The notes: a model not told the origin generated them from the letters alone. DNA of 64,000 nt from Brasenia schreberi (GCA_036023115.1 JAYKKT010000056.1:4089501-4153500), one strand, 5' to 3'. Positions 45,116 through 56,787 are shown, numbered from the stretch's first letter. Program-made: numbers and translations.

Positions 45116-46632
45116 ATACACTCAATATAACCCAAATCACATAAGCTAAAATAGTTGAAGTACACTATCGTTTCCAAGTCATTTTAAGCTAGCTAGTTGG
45201 ATAATACCATAGTACTAGTCCAAACCTCATACCCTTGAATCAACAAGGGTTAGTGCTGATCCACTCATTCGAGGAGATCTAGTTACTCTATATAGCAAGG
45301 GATGACAATGAAGTGGCTAACAACCTAGCTCAGTCAACTTTTGAAATAGGCCACCTAATTGGATGGAGTGTCCAGTTGTTTCTTTGTCAAAGGGTAGTAT
45401 GCGTACTGATGATTGGTAGGTTGAGCTGATCAAATATCTAAGCAACCCATTTGAGAAGGTTGACATCAAAACAAAGCATAGAGTCTTCAACTATATCTTA
45501 CTCAATAAAGACCTATATAAGTGATGCCACCAAGGCTACCTTTTGAGTTGTTTGAATAATGCAAGTGCTCAGACCATTGGCCTATAAAGCACTAAGATTC
45601 CATATTATATGCAAACTAGTGTCAGGCTTGTCAATGTCATGGACCCATCCAAAGGTTACTCTCATGGAGCTCAATCCAATAATTAAGTCTTGGACTTTTT
45701 GAGGTTGGGCCTTGAATCTTATTGGAAAAGTTTCTCTGAAGTCTTCCAAGGGTGACTCATTCATAACAGTAGCAACCAACCGACTATTTCACCAAATGGG
45801 TAATAGCTCAACCCTTGAAAACACTTACCTAAAATAACATGAACAAATTTATCAATGATCAAATTATTTTTTGATTCAAAATTCATCATAGTATAACAAC
45901 TGATTAAGGAATGGTCTTCATGTGTAAAAATGTAATTGCTCTTGCTAAAGAAGATTGTAATAGAATAAATTATTCGACTCGTATTACACTCAAGAGAATG
46001 GCCAATACAAGGCAACAAATAAAATAATTATCGACTTGAATAGAAAGTCCCTAAGGTCAACCTACATCAATGGTATGAAACCCTTTCCAAGCTCTTGTGG
46101 CCCTATCAAAATTCGAAGGCTATGGTAACATGGTTGACAACTTTCTATTTGATGCAAGGACAAGATGTATGTATTGCTTATGAACATGGTTGACAACTTT
46201 CCAATTGATGTAAGGACAAGATGTTGTGTTGCTTATGGGAGACTAATGTTATCATTTTCAATGGTCAAGCACAATAACTTATAGTCAATCGGTTACTTGT
46301 AATCAATGACTATGAAACTAGATTTGGTGGATGATGATTGTTTGATGGACCTCAACAATTTGATAGCTAATAAGTGGAAGGTTATATGCACTTACATTAA
46401 ACATGTGTGACTAAACAATTTCAGCAAAGGTAACTTAATCTAGAAGCAATATTACCACTTGTGTTCAATGATCAACAACTCAGGAAGTGGTCATCAAACT
46501 AGAAAGGACCTTATATCATAATTAAGTCATTATTTAAAGTGGCCTATAGACTAGAAAAGATAGAAGGAAAAGAGTAGAGAAAAAGTATCAATGCCAAATT
46601 CTTGCACAAATACTATCCTTTGGCATGAGAGG
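45116..46632 (+). pseudogene. second Tat-lineage gypsy pol, part 2: aRNH end and integrase
   Basis: This continues the interrupted gene: AKIVEVHYRFQVILS (about 45145-45190) and DDNEVANNLAQ (45305-45335) finish the archaeal-type RNase H. Integrase traces follow: YYTQENGQYKATNKII (about 45982-46030), ETLSKLLWPYQNSKAM (about 46078-46125) and the C-terminal KGPYIIIKSLFKVAYRLEKI (about 46505-46565), ending KFLHKYYP near 46622. A block of about 55 bases (46130-46172) is repeated at once (46187-46230). Only the last part of the DDE core is readable. Stops and shifts are frequent. Confidence 0.82.
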
Positions 46633-46789
46633 GAAGATTTATTCAATAAATCAAAATGAATTAAAGAATTAGGCAGTCAAAAGAATAAAAAAATGGATGC
46701 TCATAGGTTGACACCCTAGCTTGGTCTTAACCCCTCTTAGAAGAGCCGAACCATGTTATCGTGATATGTGTAATGCCTTTTTGACATTA

Positions 46790-48110
46790 CTTATTCTCCT
46801 CCAATGCTTCTTGATTTTTTCAAAAAGAGGGGACAATCTTCACTTGAAGGTGGCATAATTGAGATAAACTCTAAGTGTGCCTCATAAGAGTCCATAACCT
46901 TCACAAGTTGCTTCTCATATTGCTCAATTTTAGTTCTAGAAAATTAGATACCTATCTCTCATTAAAAGTGGAGAGAAAGGAAACAATCTCATTAATTTCT
47001 AGGTGCACACCTACGAACTCATTACTAAGGTTCCCCATCTCTTTACACGCCAGACTGTATTGATTGTTTTCTTCTTGAAGTTGAGTAACCTAGGAGCATA
47101 ACCATGCTGTGTATGCCTCAGCTTCATCATGATACTCACAAAGGAGATTTAGTTTATCTTGAATACTCAGTCTCTTTGGGTTCATAAAAAATTGGGTCAT
47201 CTCATCGCCAACTATACCTACCAAATGTTGACATACTTGGCGAGTTGAGAGAGGGATGTTGTGTTAAGCCAACCACTCCAAGGTATATGCACGAGTATGG
47301 CTTGAAGGTTATTGTTCATCAAGAGACCCTTATTGAAAAGACCTTTCACGAATTGATCTAAGTAGTTGTCACGAAAGAGAAAGAAAGAGCTAATATACAA
47401 TTCAACTCTCATCTTGGGAGATGTTGGTGACAACCATCTCTCTTGCCTACTATTGAGGATTCCTCTAATCCTCTAAGGAATCGTATGGCACGAATGGTAA
47501 TGGGACACTCTAAATAGCCCGTGCTTCTTTATTAGCCTCCCCCAATAACTAAAGGAAATAACAACATTGTCCTAGATAGGGGAAATCTTGGACCCACTTG
47601 GTTGTATCGCTAAAGACATAATGTACCCAGTATGACTTTGCGATGTCATTGCCAGGGTGTTGCATGGAGGGAGAACATTATTTTTCCCCGAACGAAAACT
47701 CTCGACAGTAGGAACACCATATTTTGATGTCAAACCTTCTATCTGAGAACTACTCAAAGTTTCCTCTTCGGGTAGAACTGAAGCAAGGAAGGAGATACTC
47801 TCCTCGACCGATGTTGTCTCGGGTGCCCACCTGCATTCTCCCCGTTGATCTTCTGCCTCAGTTGTTGCCTTTGAATAAGTGATTCTTTAGCATGTGTAAC
47901 ATCCAATATTGTTGACCTTGAGGCTTCTTCAGTAGAAGCATGGTCGGAGAAGTTTAATCAAGGCAAGCTCGTATTATCCTATTGAGTGCGCTTTTGAAGC
48001 ATGAAGGGGTTGGGGATCATTAGTCTCAACTTTTATAGGATGCTATCTGTATGCTAAAGGAAAACCGAGTATAGGAAAGATCAAAGAATAGTAGGCAAGA
48101 CAGGAAAAAC
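46790..48110 (-). pseudogene. antisense reading frame behind the Tat pol, decayed
   Basis: On the minus strand, pieces in three frames form a plausible protein: VPLPFVPYDSLED (about 47500), MRVELYISSFFLFRDNYLDQ (from 47421), LFNKGLLMNNNLQAILVHIP, WSGWLNTTSLSQLAKYVNIW (to 47221), then a coiled-coil-like tail (TQLQEENNQYSLACKEMGNL, about 47090-47030; YEKQLVKVMDSYEAHLEFIS, about 46925-46865). It lies between integrase and where a 3' LTR should be, on the opposite strand, where Retand-type Tat elements are known to carry antisense ORFs. Function unknown. Alternatively it belongs to the minus-strand element whose LTR starts at 49801. Confidence 0.55.
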
Positions 48111-49784
48111 TAGAATAGACATAAGAAGTCAACCAATTGCCTTGATAGCTAAACTAAGGTGATGTCATCCTCGTTATCGTCATCCTCCATCTCCTCAGCA
48201 GCAAGGGTAGATGCCTTTGAAAGATAAAAGAAAATCATATTTAGGAGAAATGAAGGTAACAGCATCTACCAGACCCAGAGATAAAAGGAATACATTACCT
48301 GAGCCAAAGCCCCAACCTTCTATTATTGAAAGATTCACATCGCCTTCAAGGATTGTTGAGCGCTTGTTGAGGATGGTGTCAATTAAGTACGTGGACCAGC
48401 TTGAAGGACTCTCGAGATAGTGAACCGCCGCATAAATTTCTTTGGCTATTTATAGAAAATAGATGGCCATTGGCCACCACTTGTCAAACTCCCGCATAGT
48501 TCCCATATTATAGCTTCAGACCAAGGGAACCGATTGACCATCGTGAGGTTTGCATTGGAGACTTTTGCCCCTCAACAATTTAGGACCTATAGTGTCCCCG
48601 AATAGTCACCTCAGAATATACAGGCCCAAGGATTCTTCAAACAAGCCTAAATAGACTTCCTTCCTTATTCTGCTAATGCCACATACCCTTAATAATCTTA
48701 TCTTTCTATAACATTTATATTTTCCGTCATATCATTATTTTATACTAAATCAAACCAAAATTAACTTTAGCCAGCAACTCTCTATATGCCATGCCTTGAC
48801 ATTCGTATAACTTGGGTTACTAAACCCCAGGAGTTCCCTGAATATACTATAGATGTCTTACTTATGTCACCCAGTGCAACTTACAAGAGGATACTGTGCC
48901 CACAAACAAGGTATCCTTACGTTATGTATTTCATCTTTAGTATCCAATGCACATATCTGTAAGTAACTTGAGGCAGCTATTCCTTTAGCTCACCTCCAAA
49001 TAATTATACAGTACCGAGTTCTGCAATCTTGATAATCTGTTTGTGATTATAAAATACAGCTACTAGTACCCATATTGCTAACCACAAGCATCCTATTTTA
49101 TCTTATATATACCACCTCAATATGCTCAGACGTTTATATTTCTATATGCTTACCATTTTCAGTTACATACTAGCAGGGCCAACACAATATTTGTGTCAGG
49201 CATGATCCTGATGTTCGATTTTGTCCTGATCATTACACATGTATATATTTTAGTTAATATTTATACATTCATTGCATAAATTCTTCATTTGCCTCATGTA
49301 ATAACTTAGTGTACCTATATTAGTAACTGGTTATATCCAAAATGAAATCATTTCAGATAGTTAGTAACTGGTTATAATCATACTAGCATCCATGCTTGTG
49401 AAGGTATAGATTTATGGCCGCTGTCTATATTTATGTTCCTATACTAAGCAATGCTTTATTTTAGTATGAATGTGAACACACAAAAGCATTCCGTATATTT
49501 ATACTAAGCAACGCTTTATTTTACTTCTATCAAACTTTTTAAGTATCTCTTGAACATTTTCAGTATACTGTATGCGTACACAATCAATTGTAAGGACCAT
49601 CCTTATATATGTTTTCTCAAAATATCCTTTGTGCATGTGCATATTTATAAACATGTTCTACGTCTATTACAATACATAGAAAGTTATATAATGGTTCCAA
49701 ATGGAACTCAAAGAGTTTCTTAGGTTGTATCTAGCATAATTTCTTATTGCATATATACTCGAATATATCGATCAGAAATGGAGC
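48111..49784. other. AT-rich spacer or leader
   Basis: No gene recognised. Short direct repeats occur (TTAGTAACTGGTTATA near 49320 and 49362; TATACTAAGCAA-GCTTTATTTTA near 49440 and 49500). It could be the leader of the element whose 5' LTR is H/I. Confidence 0.45.
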
Positions 49785-49800
49785 AACTGGATGCCAAACC
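49785..49800 (-). promoter_or_regulatory. primer-binding site after LTR H/I
   Basis: Minus strand GGTTTGGCATCCAGTT follows the LTR end GAACACA. The core TTTGGCATCCAG is also found in reverse complement at 56747-56758, beside another LTR-end fragment. It differs from the site of LTRs A and B after TTTGGCA. Confidence 0.6.
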
Positions 49801-50069
49801 TGTGTTCAATATAATGAGCTTGCAGCAAGTACTTCGACGTGTTATGTGAGGTCGTGCGCGAGCGTGCCAGTTAGTTTACTCAAACTAACAAATATGATTT
49901 TCTAGCTTTAATGGTTATTGTGAGGAAGTAAGATCTTTTCGACTTAGGCCTTCTTGAACCGGTACTCAAGGGTCAGCCTAGATGCTTTGATGATTTGTTT
50001 CAAGTCTGGTGTGTTTCCAAAATTCACTTTCAACTGTCACTAACTTAGCCAAACTCGTGCACTTGGCTT

Positions 50070-53000
50070 TGTAGATGTGAATTTTTATTTCAAACCTTTT
50101 AAGATTTGAAATCAAACTCTTGAACTACATCGTATTGCGTGAGCGTGCCAGTTAGTTTACTAAAACTAACAAAGTTCGGTTTTCTTACTTTAATAGGCGA
50201 TTGCAGACAAGTGAGATCTTTTCGACATAGGCCTTCTTGAACCGGCGTTCAAGGGTCAGCCTAAACGCTTGAAAAGTATTTGAATCCGTTAAATTCAAAA
50301 AGGTGAAAACCAGATCTTACAAATTCCAGAGTTTGTGCCTAAGTTCCTCATTTCTGAAAAATTTAAGATTCTGAAAATTGCAGAACCTGTTCAGTTTCAG
50401 AGGCCTGTTCCCCAAATTTTTAAAAATACTTCTGAATATGCAAAAATTCTAAACATTTTATAAAAGAAGGGTATATGTGTGCAAAATCCGAATATATTTT
50501 TATTTTATGATTTTATTCTGTAATTTCTGATAATTAAATCCAGAACCAGAGACTATTATGAAAATCGGAACAGTTCTGTTTTTATGAGTCGGAAGCTTAG
50601 AAAAACAGCCATATCTCTTCACTCAGACATCCAAATTCAACAAAATTTGTTTTTTTGGAAAGTAAGGATGTTAGATTTTCAGAGAATCAAATTTAATGAA
50701 ATTTCACTCAGTGGTTGCAGAGATATGAATGAAAGAACAGGGGTCTATTTTTTAATGTTCTGTTTCTGTAAAACGGAATATGAATTTTACAAAACTTCAC
50801 GGATCTAATTGACTAAACAAAAGATCATAAAAATTCCTCAAAATTTTATCTAATTATGTATGATATATCTAGATTAGAAGAGAAAATTTTCGAATCTATT
50901 TGGTTATCCATTTTCTTATAATAATTCCGTGATCAGACGTGTGTGCACAGACAGTTTCAGAAACCAAAATTGCAGAAATTCTTATAACATTCCTAACATG
51001 GTTTTGGAACGATTATTAACATATAACCAATCTTAACCTGCATGGAAATCATATCTATGATGTTTATCTCGTTTATAAAGAAACACTCATGTTTTGCATC
51101 GATATAGTCCACGAACATGGGCCATAATTCGGTTCACGTACATTTTCTGCAAAAATATGCACAAGTTCAGTTCTCATGAATCAAAATCATGCCAAGAACG
51201 ATTTTCACCAGTAGAATTGAGGGGAACGTAGATAAAGAGCTCTGTTGATGGATCGTTGGATGTCGGAACAGTGCTGACTCCTCTTCTTCTTCATTTCCTC
51301 TCTCTTCCTCTCTCTTTCTCTCTCTATTTCACTGCTCACGAGCTGGACTCTTCTGATGGTCGTTGCTAATCGATCGTCGCCGGTTGATAGCTGGTTCTTC
51401 GTTGGTTCCTCCTTGATCGTGAGTTCCTGGTTCATGGCCTCTGCAGGACCTGGGAGAGCCCTTTTATAGGCTCACGGATACCTGCTTGCTGTGATTTGGA
51501 TAGGCCTGATCTTGGTTGTTTTGATAGGATCGATTTGCTACTTGATATCATCTTATTTGGAACGTGATCTGCACAGGATCTTCTTTTGATTTTATCTGTG
51601 TTGGATAAGCCTTGAGTACTGCCTGATTTGATAAGCCTGATTTTCTGTATTTGATTCCATCTGAGTTGATGAACATTATCTGTAGAATTGAGTTTTTGAG
51701 CATTATCTGAGTTGTTGAACGTCATCTGCATTTTATCCTATCTACATTGGGCGATCGTGATCTTCAGCCTTCATCCCTCTGTTGAAGATGTTATCTGTAA
51801 TCTGGTTTGATAGCATGTTTTGTTGCAGATTTGTTGAAGGTTGCAGCTAGGAATTGTTGAAGTTGTTGAGGTAGTTGATAGGAACACAGCTAGGAGTCGT
51901 TGAAGACTTTACGCCTCATGATGCCTTGATTTCAGATAACGTATTGGACGTTATCTGGTGAGGCATCGAAGAAACATATCTATTTGTGCAGATGGTGGCT
52001 CAATATTTTGTGGTTCAATCACTTCCTTCTCGACTATCTTCCAGAACCATCCTTTAGCAGCATTCGAACTGAATCACATCAACTGCTAGCAGTTGTACCA
52101 TTGTCAATTCTAAAATATTAAGCTCCAACATTAACCGCTCCTTCTGTCTTTGAGTAGCTGCTCTTCTTGTTGATGAAAATCGGGAGAGGCCTTGCATTAG
52201 GAGGCAAGTCAACAAGTTCGTATTCCGTTTTTGGTGCAGCTCACTATGATCCATAATACCATTAGCTTTTTCATTATCCATAAGAGAGCCCTTAGTTGGA
52301 TGTTGTCTATCAATAAATCAGTAGTGTTATTGGTAGTAACGTTATCCACAGAGCTTTCACAACAGGTATAACATCTTCATCTTCGTCTGAATCTGAATCT
52401 GAATCACTTTCTGAACTACTGCTGCTCCTAATTCTATCATGTTGATAATGAGGCTAGTATCTTGAACAGGGATTGATCGTGCTCCTTAATAACAGAATAT
52501 GCTTTTTGTGAGCATGCAGGACTATCGAGTCCCCACCGCCTTGCTAACATCAGCAAGTGTTTTCTTGCCTCCCCCAGAACACTGAGTACAGTTATGTAGA
52601 AATTCAAACCAAATCCAGCTCATAAACATTTCAATTCTTTTCAAGGGGCTCAACGCTTCTCGCCTTGATCAATCATACATACAAGATTGATACCAACTCG
52701 ATGAACTCTCAAAATATAACAGCTAAGATCATAAAAGAAGTCCAAGACATAAATATAACAATCATTTTACTGCACTCACAGCATAGCAAAATCTTGAGCT
52801 TTTGATACTAACTATTCCACTCCTATTCACGCACAGAAATTGTTGAGATACTATGCTTTAACTACAGCATCCCATGCCAGTTGCAAGTTTATTCCCAACA
52901 TGTGAATCTCCTCATTACTTTAAATAGAGATATCAAAGGTCCCCCTTGCAGCAAGAAAGAGTGGCCATTGACAACATCTCGAACAGCAAACAAGTGTTTC

Positions 53001-54035
53001 ATCAGTTCACATGATGGTTGACACTGTTCCACCCTTTCTACTTCAGTTATACAGTTTGATCCTGATGACAACTTAGCATTTTAAACAACCGAACATTGAT
53101 TCATCTGCAGCACAGCAGAACTTCGCAATTCATTCTAATGAGAACAATTTCGTTATATTACAAGACTAACTCAAGAGTTTAACATGAAGGAACTGAACAC
53201 AAAACATAAGCAAAAGCTATTAATAAATAGCCACTTCTAAGGAACTGATGATTTCAAACGATGATCTCAACTGAATTTCTTAATGTTATACCTATCAGAG
53301 TATTTAAACCAACCCACATTACATGCACGTTTGCTGTGAAAGTGGTTATGCAAATCCATGTTACATGCTTTACTACGAAAGCGTTCAAGTAAGCCCATGT
53401 TACGTTTTTGAAAACCAACCAACATTATTCTTATCATAACAGTAACATAACAGTAACAAATGACAATGCAAAACTTATGCATATTAATAACTACCTCGAC
53501 AACCAAACATAATGTGGACACGTTACGAAAGGCGTTCGATACCAAACCTCTCTTTTCGGAAGCCATCATTCTTGCTTCTATCTTTCCTGACTTTTGATAA
53601 TACCGACCTTACCCTCTGGAAATTGATTTCTTTCCAAGTATGAGTTTTTCTTTCTGGGAAGCTCACTTTCCCTTTTTAACGTCCATTTTCCCTTTCTCGG
53701 CGTCCACCTTCCTTTTCAAGTGTCCACTGGTCTCTTTGATACCTGTAACTTTTCAAAGGGCAAGTTTTCAACATACTTTTCGACATAAATCTTTTAAGGA
53801 AACAAAATCTAGCTTTTCCAGTGTTGAGGGCAAAATCATCATTTTTATCCAATTTTGTCAAAATTCGAAATTTTCAGAAAGGGAAGCATTCTTTCATCAT
53901 TTTAAAACTTCCATAAAATTTTGGTACCGAAACAAGCTCGTTTAGTACCTTTTTCATTCGAAAACCCAGAATTACGAAAAATAGCTACTTCCCTAAAAAG
54001 GTAAAAATTTTAAAAGAAAATTTTGGGTGTTTACT
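50070..54035 (-). repeat. LTR G, about 4.0 kb, nested in LTR H/I
   Basis: On the minus strand it starts GTAAACACCC (first T changed) at 54034/54035 and ends TTCACATCTACA at 50070. It holds a short U3 minisatellite (53640-53740), TATA (reverse of 51462-51468), a GA tract (reverse of 51275-51325) and the U5 module (SL1 50236-50253, SL2 50151-50170). Neither a primer site nor element genes follow, so it is a solo LTR. Flanks GGCTT and TTATT/TATTG show no clear duplication. The open frames inside are not recognisable genes. Confidence 0.78.
53640..53740 (-). repeat. short U3 minisatellite in LTR G
   Basis: Three to four units around TTTCTCGGCGTCCACCTTCC, the same family as the arrays in LTRs A and B but contracted. 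Confidence 0.6.
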
Positions 54036-55584
54036 TATTGGAAGAAGAAACTTCAAAGTTTTGAAAAATAGAAACTGGTTCTGTTTTCAGAACGTATTTC
54101 TGGATTTCTCTTCATAGTTTCTTACTCTCCAAAAATCATGAAAATTTTACATTTAACAGAGACCAATATCAAGATTCAGGAACTATTTTTATTTTGATTT
54201 TATGTCTATGAACGTATACAATTAAATCATACATTGACTCTTGCTCAAACATTCGAGACAGTTCTATCACAAAAATATGGAGGTCAACTAAAATGTTTGT
54301 ATCTCGATACACAGACCTCATATCTTTATGCACTTAGTCTTGTTGGAAAAATATGAATATAAGTTTTCCAATGAGACTAGTTTCAATAAAATTGGTTTAC
54401 AAATGACAAAGTTATGGGACGATAATCCAAGCTCTATTGTAGGAAACAGGGGTTTCATAAGTTCTGTTCCGATTTTAACGATCTATTTTGATTTTAATTA
54501 CATAATTGTACAACCGTAAAATTCTTGAAAATTTTAAAAGAGGTGGGGCTACGTGTGCAGGTTGGGTGTGCAAAGTTTTAGAATATTCGGAGTAAAGAGC
54601 AAAAAATAAAAAAATAAAACACCAAACATATGGAGGATGCAGAAAACAGGTCTTCAGGTTAATGCATTTCATCCGAATGTAAAAGTTAATTCATAGCAAT
54701 CAAAAGGTAAATGATTGAAGGAAATAAAGTAAAATATGTCTATACCTTAAGCATAGAGGAGATTAGGAAATATAAGAGATTATATCATATAAAGGGGTAA
54801 TAGGAACTTCAAATCAAACACATAATAGGCATTAATTAAACGAAATTTGGGCAGCATAACATCTATCTATTACATCAATGAATGGAGTCAGTTGCTCCTT
54901 AATTATAACTCCTTTACTTGAATGGAAGTAAAGAAGAGATCAAATCAAAGAAGCGGAAAGAAATCAACCTTAATTGAAGGACTCCTTGGTAAAGGATGAA
55001 CACGGTTTAGGGTGGGCAATACCTCCAAACTTCTTCTTCTTCCTCTCTCTTTCTTTTTCTCTCCCTCTCTCTCTCTCTTTCTCTCTCTCTCTTGCTACAG
55101 ATTTTCTCCACTCTCTGTGCTCTTTTGAAGGCTCCTTGAATGACTTGAACCCAACCCCAAGGCCTCTATTTATAGCCTTCAAGTGAACTCAAGTTTGGAT
55201 GGGTTTGTTCTTGGGCCAATGCTTGATCCAGCCCACAAAGGGAGTGGCTGGTCACATGACCTCACATGGTGGTCCCCTAGGTTAAAGTGAGTCCAACCAC
55301 ATGGTTTGGTGGAGCCCTTGGTGCAGCTCTTGGTGCAAACCCAACTAGGCATGGCTCAGTTTGGTCCTGTCCATGCAGGAATCCCAACTAAGTGTGGCTT
55401 GGTTTGGTCCAACCCAAGGTGGTCTTGCCTTAGCCACTTGGGTGTAGCCCTTGGGCTCTTTGATGCCAACCTTGACTCAACCTTGGTTATGTCTTTGGTC
55501 GAGCTCTTGACTTGGCTAAGTCGACTTGAGCTAGGTTGGTCTTCATTTATTTTTTAAACTTGAGACTTGAATCATTGACTTGGG

Positions 55585-55835
55585 TGTGGTCTTCATTTGT
55601 TCTTTGAACTTGAAACTTGAATCCACCTTGGCTTTTGTCAGCTTCTTCTAGCTCGTCTTAGGATCGACTTGAATCTACCTTGGCTTTTGTCAGCTTCTTC
55701 TGGCTCGTCTTAGAATCGACTTGAATCCTTGACTTGGGTGTGCTTTTCATTTGTTCTTTGAACTTGAAACTTGAATCCACCTTGGCTTGAGTTAGCTTCT
55801 TTTGGCTCGTCTTAGGATCGACTTGAATTTTGAAC
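55585..55835 (-). repeat. 52-base tandem repeat in U3 of LTR H/I
   Basis: GGCTTTTGTCAGCTTCTTCT begins at 55630 and again at 55682, with a third decayed copy near 55783. A longer unit, CTTCATTTGTTCTTTGAACT and following, is repeated about 155 bases apart (three short periods). Confidence 0.75.
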
Positions 55836-56744
55836 TCAAGATGACCCTACTTCGAGGCTTGATTTGTATGCTTCATTTGATCTTGCCTTCAGGAATTCTG
55901 TTTTGCTTGATTATCTTTTCAGTTAAGATTTATAGTTTCAAGCATTTCCTTTTTTATTATTTAAAACTATTTCATTTGAGATATATTTGAAAACATTGAG
56001 TTTTAACGAAATCTTCAAATATTCTTTTTGGAAAACAATTGAGTATCATTCTCAATGCTTGTTTGCATGGGTGATATGCTTTCGCTCCGTGAGTTAGTCT
56101 TTTTACCGTTTCAACCAATTTAACCTTTTGTAGGGTTTCGGACCACTTTAACCCTTTTGATGGGTGAGGGTCTCGAACCTCTTTAACCCTTGGGTGTAGG
56201 GTCTCAGACCGTTTTAACCCTTTGGATGAGTGTAGGGTTCTAAAGTAGGACTATCCTCAATCGGGCGAGTTTTTAAGCCCTGATTTGGATTTGATTTGTT
56301 TTTTAATTTCAAAAGTTTTTATAAATTTGACATTTTACAAATATTTTTGGGTTTTATTCCCAATATCTCATTTTCATTTGTTTCTTTGAAAACTTGTTTG
56401 AAACTATTTTTTCTTTGAAGGCAATCATTTGAAAAGGCAAAATCCTGCCAATTTGGACTTGAGGGCAAAGTATTTATTTTTTTAGCTCTTTGTCAGAATT
56501 GGATTTTTTTTAGAAGAGTGTCATTTATGCTTATTTTGAGGCTACTACGAAAGTTTTATATGGAATTGAGTTCATTTAAGGTGTCTTTATTTGAAAACCC
56601 TTAAAAGACCCAAAACCATAATTTTTTCTTGAAAAAAGCAAAATTTCTAAAAGCTCAAATGTTTTGAGAAAATTTTTAGGTGTTTACAAGTTTCTCCTTA
56701 ACTCTTCTCAGGATACTTAAGTTTCTCCGTGGTAATCTAACCTG

Positions 56745-56787
56745 CGATCTGGATGCCAAATCTTGAAGTTCTTTAACTTAAACTAAC
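56745..56787 (-). repeat. fragment of another LTR end with primer-site sequence
   Basis: CTGGATGCCAAATCTTGAAG followed by TTAACTTAAACTAAC resembles, in compressed form, the primer site plus U5 end seen at 21865-21978. It lies 57 bases right of LTR H/I, so H/I may have inserted close behind the primer site of an older relative. Confidence 0.4.

Larger units (their letters stand above)
49801..56688 (-). repeat. LTR H/I, about 2.9 kb, split by nested LTR G
   Basis: The right part (54035-56688) starts TGTAAACACCTA at 56688 on the minus strand. It holds a U3 array of TTTAACC units (56100-56245), a U3 tandem repeat (55585-55835), TATA (reverse of 55168-55174) and a GA tract (reverse of 55030-55095), but has no U5 end. 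The left part (49801-50069) is only a U5 end: SL1 49953-49970, SL2 49870-49889 and the LTR terminus. Together they make one LTR of 2.92 kb, close to LTR1 in length, interrupted by G at 50070-54035. Confidence 0.75.

Noticed and set aside
54970..55186. 70-aa open frames on both strands over a CT/GA tract
   Set aside because: Low-complexity sequence of the LTR leader; no protein features.
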